From: Celoporthe dispersa
Taxonomy: Eukaryota; Ascomycota; Sordariomycetes; Diaporthales; Cryphonectriaceae
Length of the DNA: 64,000 bases
Direction of reading: 5' to 3'
NCBI GenBank assembly: GCA_016584495.1
Contig: WAID01000015.1
Location: 1,674,501-1,738,500, forward strand
The notes under the pieces: generated by a model
The model's database searches: none
Seen by the model: only the letters and a program-made list of their open reading frames with translations
What the model was told of the DNA's origin: nothing
Shown: one piece after another, positions 1 through 12,541 of the stretch
Layout of the letters: each line of letters begins with the position of its first letter
How positions within the stretch are numbered: the first letter of the stretch is position 1
Translations under genes and position numbers: made by a program

Positions 1-1039
1 GACACCTCGCCTGCCCTTGCACAACTGTCCTGCTCACCGATTTAAGCGTGGACCTGTCCAGCAAGTCCTGACGTGCACGCTTATTTTTGCGACCCCAACA
101 TCAGACTACAAGATCGAGAGACGGAAGAAGGAAAAGGTCGAAAGAAGAAAAAAAAACAGCCAAAGAAGAAGGAAGAAAAAAAAACCAACCAAAAACCAGG
201 CAGGCCCTGCCAAGACTGCAACGTTGGACCGTCATCTCTTGCGCCCCCCCAGCGCTAATTCACACGACAACCCAGGGCCTTGGTTCAGTGATGCTGCGGT
301 GACTCTGATCGGCAGAGCAGCAGTCAGCACTGTCTCTTCTTAAGCGCCGACCCCTTCCACTCCAGTCCAGTCCAGCGCAGTGCAGACTTGCAGCACTTCC
401 TACCGTCGATCCTCAATCAAAAACCAGACACCGACCTTATCTCCTGTGCAATACCTACCTCGACCTGGAGACCAGCACGCAAAACGGCCCTCTTCTTCAT
501 CGCCGTTCCCAGCATCGCGGCCCTTCCCGAACTTACCCCATCTCCAACAACAGCGAGCGGTCTTAGTCGCCAATTTCTTTCCAGGTTCCAGGTGGCAGCG
601 AGACGAACAAACAATACCACTCAACCACGCGGCCTCTTCGTCGCACAGTCCATGACTGGCGTGATTTGAGTCCGGAAACACACTCTTGTCTCGTGCACCT
701 CTGGTTCCTCTTTTCGTTGGAGCATCCACGATCTCGGATCTCTGGCACCGCCTCAGTTCCTATCCGAGGAACACTGCGCCAAAGAAATTGCGCAGTACGA
801 CACGCGTGCGTACCTCACCTCGCGCTCAGGGAGAAAAGTACTCCACTCTCGCAGACTTGGTCCATCGACCGGTCTTTTTCGGCCCTGCGTTTGTCATTTC
901 CAGCCCGAGGGGCCGCCACGACGGCACTACCGTGATAGATCCTTATCCTTAGGGTCTGAGCCGCTTCTTCTCCCTCTTTAAATCACTCACAAGCTCCCGT
1001 CGTCCGTGCGATCCCGTCGGACCTCTCTCTCCGTCGAGA
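1..1039. other. Upstream non-coding region and probable long 5' leader
   Basis: No convincing coding region is seen. The stretch holds a purine-rich tract at about 115-185 with A runs, then C/T-rich sequence up to the first credible start codon at 1040. It probably contains the promoter and 5' leader of the gene at 1040. Confidence 0.5.
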
Positions 1040-2147
1040 ATGCTCGAATCCCAGGTACCAAGGCGACGTCCGCTTCCCGAGTCATCGATCCAGGTCCCCT
1101 ACTCACATTCCCGCACCCGTACGACATCCTCTGGCGTCTTCCCGGTGCAGGTCCAACAGCCGCAACCACAGGCCATGTATCTTAGCCAGCCACAGCAGTA
1201 CGGCCGCCAGCGCCGCACGCCTTCCGTGAATACCTTCAGCTCCGTGTCGAGCGGCGGCGGCGGCGGCGAAAGAGGCCCTCCCTCCGGCGGCGTATCGAAA
1301 CTCCCCCTCCCAATGTGGACCTGCGCCGCTCCACCTCCTCTCGGTCCAACGGCTCCGTGCAGCCTCTCAGCTATGTCGCGCTCCTACGAAAACAAAAGGC
1401 CACCGTCTGGTGCGACCGCGCACAGCCAGAAGACCCCTACATGCTTGCCAAACAAAAGCAGGCCAAGATGCGAGCTCTCCAGACGGTGGGGTCGGGGACT
1501 GCCTCCGGCTCTTCGGGCGGCAACCGGACTTCCACCGGGCTTAGCAGTGCTGGCGGCAAGGTGGTGGGTAAGATCCGACACCACGGCAAGCCCGCGGTGG
1601 TCGGGTACTCGCCAGACAGCAACTACGTGGGCGTGGGCGGCGTACCATTACGCCTCAGCGCGACGGAGGTGGAAGGCGAGGATTCCGACGACGACGATAT
1701 GGCGAGCCAGCGGCTGCACCACCGCAGAACCGGCAGCAGCGGGCGGTCGAGCACGGCGGGCAGCATCGGGCGGAAGGGCCTGAGCTACCGAACATCCACG
1801 GGCAGCGGTCTCCAGATGACAGGCGGCGGCTCCCAGAACAGCAGGAGGTGGACGGGCAGCGGTGGAGAGAACACACCGGAGAGGAGAGGAAGCCTCGCCG
1901 ACGCCGGGTCAGACAGGCGGCCACCAAGTGACACGGCGAGCGGAAGCAGTAGCATGGGCGAGCGTGCCGATGATGTGCCGGACCTGGACCCGCCGCGGCG
2001 CGCCTAGCGAGCAACAGCCTGATGAACGCGACACTGACGAGGGAGAAGAGCGTCAAGAATCCGGACGAGCTGCGCAGGAGGGGTAGCGTCGACGAGAGGA
2101 CAATGACGCTTACGTCCGGAAGGCTCTTCATCGCCAACCCGGATTGA
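1040..2147 (+). CDS. Conserved fungal serine-rich protein, function unknown (frame interrupted twice)
   Basis: The first ATG at 1040 opens a Q/S/G-rich N-terminus. The reading then has to change frame between about 1255 and 1310 to enter a segment containing SYVALLRKQKATVWCDRAQ, and again between about 1940 and 2020 to reach the C-terminus containing RRRGSVDERTMTLTSGRL and ending at the TGA of 2145-2147. I believe the SYVALLRKQKATVWCD block and the RRGSVDERTMT tail are conserved together in filamentous ascomycetes, but that is memory and not a search. The middle is low-complexity Ser/Gly/Arg with an acidic DSDDDD patch; no catalytic domain or membrane segment is visible. With both frame changes the protein is about 369 aa. 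No GT-AG intron explains the changes, and the breaks lie in GGC- and C-rich runs, so sequencing error is likely. Function is unknown. Confidence 0.6.
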
Positions 2148-3496
2148 TCGAAATAAAAACAACAAACCACAACTCATCGTAACCGATACCCACCGCGCCC
2201 TATCCATCGGGCTCATACGGCATCGATGCCACGATTCTTCCGAGGAGTCGCTTCCTTTGTTTTTTCTTTTTCTACTACGCCGGCATAACAGGACGTCGCA
2301 TACACGGAACGGTCATCCTGCACAAGTCTCCATCAGCTATCTCCTACGTTCTTGTCTCTTTCCTTGCGCACATTGCCATCATCACACACATCATTGCATT
2401 GCTAGGCGTTTCAAGGGAGGAGGCAATATATCAGACTACATCAGTCGAGCTCTGGATCTGCTTTGTGTTATTTTTTCTCCTTTTCTTCAATAAGACGGCG
2501 TGTGCCGGCCTCTCTGGATGGTTATGTCGTTTTTCTCTTGAGGATCTACTATAAGGATAGATCCCCAGCACTGTGATCCTTGAGGTCACAAATAATACAA
2601 CCTCGTTCATCTATCTGGTGTCTATTTGTCAACCTGAAGCCTTCATTTGCGTGTGTGCTGCCGTCTTGATCCTGACCTGCAGCTGTGAAGATGCTCAAGC
2701 CGCGTGTGTTGTAATATGCAAAAGTCCATGGATCCTAAGAAACACCCACTCTAGAAAATGGTTCTGGCTTGTCTAAGCGCACATATATTCGGAATTCTAA
2801 CCTATGTGTTTAGCAGATGCATATTCGCACAAGTCAGGTCCTCGAAAATAGCCCCATCTGCAGTCTAAGATGGGGGTGCATCCAAACAAAAGAGACGCTG
2901 GCCTCGGGAAAACAACACCATTCTTTTCTTCCCCCTATTCTCTTCTTTCTTCTCGGATCACAATGCCAAATGGTTGAACGCCGTGTCCCACCGCCCTCTC
3001 GCACCAAATCAACGCCCTGAATGTCTTTGAGTGCAATAAAGCCACTGCAGGCAACACTAGCAGGGAAAAAGGGTACTGGGGAGAAGGAGCGGTCTTGGGC
3101 CCTGGAACTTAAGCAGTGTGGTCCGTGCCCTACGCGACCCTCCTTCAACAAACGCGACTGCTACGCGTTCAATCAAGGGTCCCACTTACTTTCGCTGCTA
3201 CTCTCTCTTCCAAACCACCAAGATCCTGAACCTGGTCGAGCAGAGACACAACCATAGCCATTCATTTCAAGCCTGGTGGCTCTGCATATTATCGAGGGTT
3301 CCTAGACTGGCCAATTGATCCTTTCTACGAATCAGGCATTCCCTTCTGCACTGTCTTTGAACTCGAACTGGAGCTGAATCTGATCTCGACGGTCCTGACG
3401 CTCTCCCACGACGCAACAACATAGCTGATCACGCCCAACAGATCACTACTCTCCCATATCTGCATTGCTCCTGGGCCAGGGGTCACCACTACATCA
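2148..3496. other. Intergenic region
   Basis: No coding region could be supported. It contains the 3' region of the upstream gene and the promoter side of the CAF-1 gene. Only short chance reading frames occur. Confidence 0.6.
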
Positions 3497-5508
3497 ATGC
3501 CATTAATGGTCATGTCACCAAATATTGCGGAGATGGACTCCCCGACCAGGAAGCGCAGCCATGAGGAGTACTCTGGTGATATCTCTGATGTTCTCGTCAA
3601 GGCTGAGCCCCAGGTCCATGTGAAGATGGAGCCTTCAGACATGGGTAGGTACACCTTTTGAACGAAGTCGATTCATAGTCTTGTCTGCATTCACAAAGCA
3701 CTGGTAGCTGACCTGTCTCAGAAGGCACGTCGATCCCATCACACCTGTCGAGACAGTCCCCCCCAGTACAGAGCAGCCCAGCAGCTCTCACCGAAGCTGG
3801 CTCCAGCACACCGGGCGGAGCCCCGACATCTCCCAATACTCCCACTCGACAACCCCTTCAGCCTGTAACCCTGGCACCTCAGAACTCCGTCGACACGAGC
3901 CAGCCGCCAACCTTCCCTCCCGCCAAGACCAGCTCGACGCCAGCCCAGGGTCCTCCTGCTAAAAAGAAGAAGTTGTCGCCCGAAGAAAAAGCAGGCGAAG
4001 CAAGCAGAGGACGCTGCGAAGAAGGCAGAGAGAGACAAGAAAAAGCAGGAGAGCGACGCGCAGAAGCAGGCCGAGAAGGAGAAGAGACAAGCCGAGAGGG
4101 AGAAGAAACACGCAGAGACAGAAGCCAAAAAGAAGGAGAAGGAGCAGAAGCGTCAGGATGCCGAGCAGAGGGAGCGCGAGAAGAAGGAGGAGGCCGAGCG
4201 CAAGGCACGTGCCCAGCCCCGGATTGGCGCGTTCTTCAAGAAGGACCCCACGGCGCCCACGAAGGCTCTATCGACAGTCGCCGACATACCGGTCAAGGCT
4301 AGAAGTCCGTCGCCGGCGGTAGCTCAGACGGAGTATGAGAAGCTCGCCATCCCCTTCTTCATTCATAAGAATGTTATGCTAGCGAAGAATCCCTTCGCGG
4401 TGGATGACGAGACTCGGGAGACGAAATCTTCGATCCTCGCGGACTACCTCGCAGGCAAACGCTCCCCGGTGCAGACGAAGCAGTTCGATGCTGTCAGCAC
4501 GCTTCACCTCGTCGCCGCGCCCTTGCCACGAGGAAAGCAGTTTCCCAGCGTTCGGGACATTATGTCCGACCAAGAGGGTGGAATCTCCAACCCCATCAAC
4601 CTCACGGCGGAGCAGCTGAGGCTACCTGCTCGGTCATGCTTGAAGACCATCCCCATGAAGCAGTTCTCGTTCCACGAGGACGTACGCCCAGGCTACTTTG
4701 GTACAGTGACGAGTGTCCAGTCTGTAGCAGCACTACGGAAGATGGCCCGTAAACCCACAGCAAAAGATCTGCCTCTGAACTATGACTATGACTCTGAGGC
4801 AGAGTGGGTGCAAGGCGACGAGGAAGAGGATGCCGAAGGACTTGACGAGATGACGGATGACGAAGATGAAGAGGACGACGATAAGTCTTTGGATGGCTTC
4901 CTCGACGACTCGGAAGACGTCAGGCGTGGTCCGCTGGTAGTGAGCTCAATGGAGCCAGAGTCCAGCGGCATCTGCTACGAGGATCGCAACCGACGGAACC
5001 CAAACCCCCAGATGTACAAGTTCCGCATGGAGTTCATCATCCGTAAGTCTTGTACAAGAGCCTCGTATGCTGATGCTTTCTAACCGCTCACATAGCCGAC
5101 CTCGAGCATCACCATTCTATCGACCCCTTTTCCAGCGCTTACTGGCCTTCTGATACAAAAGCTATGACAACCACCAGCCCAGGTCAGGCTGCCAAACCCA
5201 AGGCCGCAAAAGCTCAGACTACTGAAGTCACTCCCAACGGCACCATGCCTCCACCCCCTGCTCCCAAAGCATCCACAGCTGCCACCAGCAAATCAGCACC
5301 TGTCGCAGCAGACCTCATACCCAGTGAGCTGCTAGATGATTTCAAAGCTGTCATTCTTGAGTTCAAGTTTCTTCCAAAGACAGCTTTAATACCCACCCTG
5401 CTGCACAAGTTCGACAAGTGCAAGAAGGCACAGATTGCAGCCACATTGGAGCATGTGGCTGAGAAGCCCAAGAAGAAGGGAGATTGGCAGCTCAAGCCAG
5501 GCGTCTGA
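3497..5508 (+). CDS. RLF2: Chromatin assembly factor 1 large subunit (CAF-1 p150/Cac1)
   Basis: Largest subunit of the CAF-1 histone chaperone, which deposits H3-H4 behind the replication fork in the nucleus. Exons are 3497-3644, 3722-5042 and 5096-5508 (introns of 77 and 53 nt), giving about 626 aa after one frame correction. In order: a Ser/Pro-rich N-terminus; a long K/E/R-rich KER-type coiled region; a canonical PCNA-binding PIP box QPRIGAFF near residue 215; the p150 core containing IPFFIHKNVMLAKNPF; an acidic ED region rich in D and E; and a C-terminal winged-helix segment with FKFLPKTALIPTLLHKF. The frame moves by +1 in the A5 run at 3986-3990, inside the KER region. Removing one A gives an exact codon count. 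The start could also be one of the in-frame ATGs at 3506 or 3512. Confidence 0.9.
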
Positions 5509-6642
5509 GTGCTGACTGTCTTGTTTGATCTATGTATCTGCATGCATTTTGGCGTCGAGTCTTTGGGCTCAGAGGATTTACCTTGGAGTGTTCAATGAAT
5601 TCGATGGCGAACCAAATTCCCGACAGCAGTCTCATCTGAAAGTGGCGTCATGGTAGCCTTCGTGGATTTGGAAGCTCTATCGGAAGGGCAGCTTACTGCC
5701 CGTATTACGTTCAGCAAAGGATTGCGGTGAGGGTTCTCGCCCCAGCCTTGAGCCTCGACAGCTCATGAGACATAGGAAGTTGACGAGGAGACAGGGTGGG
5801 CAACATCCTGGTACTGGTCTGCATATCTGAAATGGGCTGGCAAACACTACTGCGATGAGGCAGGGCGGGAGGAGTTACGGATTGCATAAATTGTTGGCAA
5901 TTTTTAGGAGTCGTGCCAACGAATTGCATGGAAGGTATTGAAAGACTCTTGCTCTGTCATAAACATAGACCAACATTAAGGACCATCATCGGTATGTTTT
6001 GTTTCTCTTGTGAGCTGTTGCACCAGGAAAAGGCCCCATTCTGATCTGCGAATCCAACGCAACAGCGGCGCCTCCTGATTTCCGCCTGCTCCGATATTGA
6101 CAAGGTCATCTCACAAACAAGTCCATCTCTTAATGTGAATGTCATCATCACAGATCACATAAGTGATCTGTCACAGGCCATGGGAGTAAAATCATAATAG
6201 TTTCGGACAAACACATCCCAACATGCATCGGATGGGGAGAGAAAAAAACAAAAAGCCGGTAAAGGGCGGCGGGTGTGTATGTGCGAAACCAAAAGAAACA
6301 AAAAGTACGAGATGAAATTCCCGCCTCCCAAAAACACGTTTATCTCTTTCCCGCCTTCCCTCTTCCCCCTCCCCCTCCCTGCGTCCTCTTTACTACCTTT
6401 ATTCAGTTTAAGTCGGCCTGTTTGACGAATCCGTGAAACTTATCGTGGGTTTGCTCTTAGCTCGTTCGTGGTCGCGTTCTTTCCGTACATGCATAGATAC
6501 ACATATTCCCAGCCCAGTCGCATTTTTTACTTTGCGCCCGATCTTTTTCTCTTTGTTTTTGCCCCCCTCCCATCTGTCCATCACCCCGCCCGAAGAGGTA
6601 AACTGAAGGAGAATATGGTTGCCCTTGGTATGGGGGAAATCA
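5509..6642. other. Intergenic region between convergent genes
   Basis: It lies between the 3' ends of the CAF-1 and RGD2 genes. Only short chance frames are present; pyrimidine-rich tracts occur near 6340-6400. It probably holds both 3' UTRs. Confidence 0.6.
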
Positions 6643-9451
6643 CTAGTCATCCATGGGCTTGTCCTCCAACGTCACGCCCCGGTGCTCGTCTGTAGCAGAC
6701 TCGGCCAGCGGGGTCGGGTTGACGGGGATCCTGCGCCCCAGCGACGACCGCGCGGGGTTGCGGCCGAGAGAGTTGCGCTTCTCGAGGGACTCGGTGGACT
6801 TGATGGTCTCGGAACGGCTCCTGGTCGAGTTGGGAGATTCGGTCGTCTCGCTGCCGTTGACCAGCGACTCGGACGAGACACTCTGCGTGGGCGTGCCCGC
6901 CTCGCCTGGGACCTCGAGGCTGGAGCGCTTGATGCCGAGTATAGGGCCCACGCTCTGTCTTGTCGCCGGAGTCTTCTCCGTCGGGCTGGTGACACCCGGC
7001 GCAGACACGGGGAACCGGCCGACGCTCCTGTCCCTACGGTGAGAGCTGCCTGGCCCGCGTGGGCTGGGTGCTGGGGAGGTCGCCCTGCTACGGCTGCCTC
7101 CCTGCCTTCTCTAGCAGTAAGCGCTGGCGCTCTTCCTGGTACTGCCTGCGGTTGCTCTCGTTGGTGCTGATGGAGCGGGGCCGCTGGCTCTCCTTGTTCG
7201 TTACCGAAGCTGAGAGGCCCTGTGTCGACATGCGCTTCAGCTCGCTAAAGATGGCGGTCTTGTGGGCGAAGAGGTCGCGAATCAGGCGGTACGCGTGCTT
7301 CTCCTCCATGGTGAGGGAAGTCTCTACGCGTGGCCGCATGATGCAGGGTGCCAATGTGGTGGCAAGAGAGGAGACGTACTCCTCATCGGCGCTCGTCAGC
7401 TCGATCAGTCGTGTGAAGTGGTTCATACATGCGTCCAGCGTGGCGATGTTGGTGAGCCTCAGCTGGGACAGCGTCTGCTGTAGCACACCAACACGGTTCC
7501 CATCTTCTGAGGTCTCCGGCCCAGGGTTATTGTAAAGGTTTCTGATGATCTCGTACACGTGAGAAGACACCAAAGAATCTTTTGTTTGTCAGTATAACCA
7601 CACAGGCATGAAGTGCAGTGTATATCCAAGACTTACCGGGAAGTTCAAGGAGGTAGAGTTTCAGCAGGCTGGCAACAGTGGGTATATCAAATTCAGAAAA
7701 GACCTCGGCAGAGAACGGCTTGCCATCGTTGACCTTGGCACGGAGAGCATGAGTCTGGGATAGCGGGACATCCACCAACCAGACGCCCCTTCTGGCATCA
7801 TCGCCTTCGAGGTCAGGGTAGTGGTTGTCGAGGTACGTGAGGATGCTCGTGAGAATCATAGGCACGCGCTTCTTATCTGCCCTAGCGCGCGCTTCGAGAT
7901 CAACGCCAAAAGTCTGTTCGTCGACCTTGTTGTAGTAGTTCTCGTAGATGGTCACCTTCGGGGCAAAACGACCCGTGCGGTAGTTCTCCAGGAGATAGCG
8001 CAGATCACCCTGTGGCTGAACCGTTTCCTGGTACAGCATCATCTTGTCGACGGCAGACTGGATGATGGGCAGGACATTGCCGATGGCGCCCGAGAAGTCA
8101 AGGATGACGGTCTTGATTGCCTTCAGCCGGTCAAGCTCACAACGCTCCAGGAACTTGAGGTGCACCGAGATGGCCTCTTCAAGCTCGCATCTCGTCTCGT
8201 CCAGCTTCCTGACACCGGTCTTGTACTTGTCATCGGCCTCCCTCTGCTCCCTGCGCAGGCGGTCCGCCGGCGTCTCGTTGGGGTATGGGTTGTTGAGAGG
8301 GTTCCAGTTCGCGAGGTACTCGTTGAGCGTGCCCACGACCGGCGAGTCGGCACCGTCCGGTCCGTTCGAGGCCATCGAGAATGTCCTTCCAACCGCTGGC
8401 TTCTTCTCCGGGACACCAGACAGCTGGAACGCCTTCGGCCGCCACTGGTAGAACAACTTGGAGCTGTTGGCGAACGTGTTGCCGACATTTCCCACGAGCC
8501 TCAGGAAGCCGGCGGAGACCAGGTCCTGTCCGATACGCTCTGCGTAGCTGACGCTGGTGGTGTCCATGTACTTTTGCAGGTACTCGACGATGTCCGCGCC
8601 GGCAGAAGTATTCATGTACGTTCCCAGGATCGGCACCTTGGTATCCTGCAGCTTGATGGTGTTCAACATATGCGTCAGGCGCTTCTTCATCTCCTCTGCA
8701 TCGAAGTGCTCGTCGCCGATCTCAAACACCTCGTCCTCGTCGCTGACATCGGCCTCCTTGTTGTCCGACACCTTGATCTCGGGAATGTTGGGCTTGGGGC
8801 TGTCCTGCGGGTCCTGGAAGGCGAACTTGTTCTCCTCCTCGAGATCCTCGACCAGGCGGCACTTGTTGAAGTAGTTGCTCCTCAGCTTCTTGACCTGCTC
8901 GGCCTGTCTGTCGTGGGCCTTGATCCGGGTCTGCAGCTCATCCTGCGAGTCTTGTATGCGCGTCTCGTGGGCCTCACACCACCTCGAAAAGGGGTTCACG
9001 ACCAGGTCTCGGATGTTCTGGGCAATCTTCTTGTGGTTCTTTGCGCCGTCCACCATCTCGGTCCGCACGCCGTCGAATGCCTGCGCAGAAAATAAAAGGG
9101 GTTAGCCTGGGCAGAAGGCCTAATCGAGGCCAGAGGGGAATTTTAGGTTTGGAATGCGTACTTTGCGAACGCTGGCGCCATCGTCTTTAGAGAAACCGCC
9201 TTGGATCTTGTCGGCTGCGGGGGCGATCTCGGAGAGCTTCTGGCCATATACCTCCTCTGCCTCTGCGCGCATGCGGGCGATTGTCAAGACCTGCCGGTTC
9301 TCGATGACGCCCTGCTGAAGCTTGCTGAACAGGACCCCAAGGCCTACCGGCTGTCAGCGGGAGCAGTCCACACCTGGGGTTCCTCGGCTCGAGGTTGCAT
9401 CCTACCTGCGGCATAGTCGCCCGTCCAGAAACTGTCCTGAAAGCTGGGCAT
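6643..9451 (-). CDS. RGD2: F-BAR/DEP/RhoGAP protein of the Rgd2 type
   Basis: Predicted membrane-associated GTPase-activating protein for Rho/Cdc42-family GTPases. Exons on the minus strand are 9451-9406, 9343-9162, 9080-7637 and 7578-6643; splicing gives about 868 aa. The N-terminus MPSFQDSFWTGDYAAGLGVL begins the F-BAR domain. A DEP domain (about residues 215-300, around TSAGADIVEYLQKYMDT) interrupts the F-BAR coiled coil, as in yeast Rgd2. The coil resumes and is followed by a RhoGAP domain (about 470-680). The tail is Ser/Pro/Arg-rich. At the place where RhoGAPs carry the arginine finger (GxxR), the sequence reads GVWLVDVP, with no arginine. The frame moves +1 in the CCC run at 7100-7102, just after the RhoGAP domain; dropping one base rejoins the tail and gives an integral codon count. 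Confidence 0.87.
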
Positions 9452-11051
9452 GTTGGGCAGTGACGACAGATACCTGCGTCAGGCCAGTTGTGTTGTGTGG
9501 GAGGATGCGACGGCTGTGAGTGATCAGGACGGCGCGATACGTAGAGACAGGTACGCCTTGCTCCTCCTTTTTCTTTCTTCTGCTCCTTCTTCTTCTTATT
9601 TTTTGTATTTTGGGGTAATCTCCTGCTTCTGTCGCGGGGGGGGGGGAGGGTCTTCGCAGGTCGGGAAGGACTGTCGATTGTTCGGGAAAGTAGTCGTGGG
9701 TCAAAATGTCTTGGTGCCGGTTCTGTTCTCGATTTCGTCGGCCGAGCCCGAGCAGGGCTAGGAGATTCCGATGAGGCTGAGCAGCTGGCTGTTGGTGGCC
9801 CCAAGTTGTGGCCCAGGGACCTGTTGGATTATGGATCGTGGGTCTCTCCGCCGCTTTAGGGATCGAGAGCTGACGCCGGCGGTGAATAAATAACGTCGAG
9901 ACGATTACTCTCGTACAGTCAGAGGGACTCACCCAGTCGAGCGGTTTGCGAGATGCGGTATCGATCAGTCGGTTCTTAAAGAAAGAAGCAGACGTGCGTA
10001 CGGTATTAGAGGAGGACGAAGAAGAAGAAGGCGACACGAAAGGGGGATCACGACCACTTCTGCGCTGTCAAGCTAGAAGCCAAGGAAGAGGAACCTTAGA
10101 CTATCCACGTCGGACTCGTCAAATGCGCCGTATAAACCTTGTTAAGAGAAAAGCGAATCTCCAACGCGGTAGAGGGATCCGCCAGGGCTGTCGTCCAGTC
10201 ACTACCATTGGTGACGGCCGCCTAAAGTCCTGTTGGATCAGGGGGGCTCCATGAGGCAGCCCCAGGCCCTGTCTAGGCCCTGCCCAGGTGACCCCTGGAC
10301 CCGTGAATCAGTGGACGAGCGCAGACGGGACGGGACCTGAACATGCCCTGAAATGAGGCACACGTCGCCCAATCTATGCCTGATGCCCTTTTTTTTTTTT
10401 TTTAAACCCCTTGTACCATTGCACATACCTGCTGCCCTCGGTGACGTCGACCTTGCATTTTAGCTGCACTCTTCTAATCTCATGGCTGTGTCCACCATCG
10501 GAGACGTCACACAAGCTGACCCATATTCAGCTATTGAGGACGAGATTCTCAATATTGCCTCGAGATGCTTCTCAAGGGTCCATCCAGCTCCTCGCCTGAC
10601 AACCAATCCATAAAAGGCTGTGCGGCGAGGTGTGTTCAAGGCCAGCCTCCCTCCTACACATAGCACAAAACTACTCCATAAAACTACTAACATGTGACAT
10701 GTCTTGTTCCCACTACCTTAGTGTGCTGGTACAGGCCCGGAAGCGAGGGATGGCGCAAAAGGACGATCAACTGTAAATCAATTCTGGGTAGCAGCAGCGG
10801 GTTTCAACGGCAGACAGGGATGCATTAAGCGACAAGCGCTGCCGGGTCAGTTCATGCTGATATGATCGATGTCGCTTATCAAGCAGGTAAGCAGACAATC
10901 ACCAGCACGTAGCACCAGACGCAACGCGACGTCGTCAGTCTCTTGTTTTCCCCTACCCAGTATATGCCGGGCTGGAGATGTCCTCGTAGCGACGTCCTTG
11001 TTTCAGAAACACGCTCTCATCTGACATTTTGACTACTCCTCACAGGCTGCC
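9452..11051. other. Divergent promoter region (RGD2 and dipeptidase)
   Basis: It lies between the divergent RGD2 and dipeptidase start codons. It has a G11-type run near 9640, a T17 run at about 10390-10405 and no supported coding region. The longer frames near 9402-10037 are low-complexity shadows. Confidence 0.55.
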
Positions 11052-12541
11052 ATGGACCTAGGCGAGAAGGGCGAGAAAGGCCGGCCTTACGAGGCTGTCC
11101 TGAACGGACGAGGTGATACTCGCCGGAACCCGCGCTCAAGGTCTCAGATTATTGCACTGCTCGCTTTCTGCCTCGTGCTCGTCCATTGTATCCATGCCAT
11201 GTCACATCTGCTCCCGCGCAGGCCTCTCACCATTGACGAACGGGTGAAGAATATCCTCTCCACGACACCGCTGATAGGTGAGCGCCCATCTAACCCCACA
11301 AGCTCTCTTCTCGCTGTCTTTCTCGACGAGAGGTGCTGATTCATCCAACCTCCCCCCCCCCCTCAGATGGCCACAATGATATGCCCATCATGATCCGCTG
11401 GTTGTACAATAACCACATCAACAATGAGAGCTTCCAGGTCCCCTTCGAGACCGGCAAGACCCCAGGGCATGTCGACCTCGTCCGTCTCCGCGAGGGCATG
11501 AACGGTGGCGCCTTCTGGAGCCTCTACTGGATGTGTCCAGACAACATGACCAACTTCGACGACGAGATCTATGCCCCAATCGTCCAGGCCACGTACCAAC
11601 AGATCGACCTCATGACCCGGATGCAGGCGCTCTACCCGACCCAGTTCTCCCCCAAGGTCAACTCCAGCACCGCCCTGGCCGCCTTCGAGCAGGGCCAGCT
11701 CGTCTCGCCCTTTGGCATCGAGGGCCTGCACCAGATCGGGAACAGCGCCGCGAACCTCAGGCGGTTTTACGAGATGGGCGTGAGATATGCCACGCTGACC
11801 CACAACTGCCCCAACCGCTTTGCCGATGCCGCCATCTGGTCGAACCCGACGCGCAAGGCGCCCGAGGGCGGGCTCTGGGGCGGCGTGAGCGAGGAGGGCA
11901 AGGCGCTGGTGCACGAGATGAACCGCATCGGCATGATCGTCGACCTGTCGCACACCAGCGTCGACACACAGGTGCATGTGCTCGGCGGGGGTGGCGACGG
12001 CTGGGCTGGTAGCCTGGCGCCCGTCATCTACAGCCACAGCTCGGCGCACAGCGTCTGCCCCCACCCGCGAAACGTCCACGACCACGTGCTCCAGCTGGTC
12101 AAGGAGAGGAACAGCGTCGTCATGGTCAACTTCTCGCCCGACTTTGTCTCGTGCGTCGAGGCAGACAATGAGAACGGGCTGCCGGACTTTTACCCGCCCA
12201 ACTCGACGCTGGCGCAGGTTGTGAGGCACATCACGTATATCGGTGACCTGATCGGTTACGAGCATGTTGGTCTCGGTAGCGACTTTGACGGGATCCAGAG
12301 CACGCCCGAGGGTCTGGACGATGTCTCCAAGTATCCGGACCTGGTGGCAGAGCTGCTGCGGCAGGGCGTGAGCGATGATGATGCTGCCAAGGTTGTTGGT
12401 GGAAATCTGCTCCGCGTGTGGAGGGATATTGACGCCGTTGCCCTGGACTTGCAGTCCAAGGGCACGCTGGCCTTGGAGGATGACCTGGAGCCGTTGAAAG
12501 TTGCGTCCATGTCATATTCCGAGTTGATGGGATCATTCTAG
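11052..12541 (+). CDS. Membrane dipeptidase (peptidase family M19)
   Basis: Zinc-dependent hydrolase of dipeptides, related to renal dipeptidase. Exons are 11052-11277 and 11367-12541 (89-nt intron with a C-rich acceptor), 466 aa, no frame break. A short basic N-terminus is followed by one hydrophobic segment at about residues 34-50 (IIALLAFCLVLVHCIHAM), so the enzyme is probably a type II membrane or secretory-pathway protein with its catalytic domain outside the cytosol. Family metal-site motifs are present in order: DGHNDMP, FGIEGLHQIG, YSHSSA, HPRNV and GLGSDFDGI. Several NxS/T sequons occur. M19 enzymes in fungi can act in peptide turnover or in secondary-metabolite clusters; no cluster is seen here, so a general role is more likely. 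Confidence 0.93.

Noticed and set aside
7821..9095. 424-aa open frame opposite the RGD2 gene
   Set aside because: Antisense shadow created by GC-rich codon bias; Leu/Val/Arg/His-rich, no domain, while the minus strand encodes a clear F-BAR/DEP/RhoGAP protein.
10238..10430. Possible tRNA or small RNA gene near the T17 run
   Set aside because: No cloverleaf with A and B box motifs could be built; the T run is better seen as a simple homopolymer.
11363..12265. 300-aa open frame opposite the dipeptidase
   Set aside because: Antisense shadow; the plus strand carries all M19 motifs.
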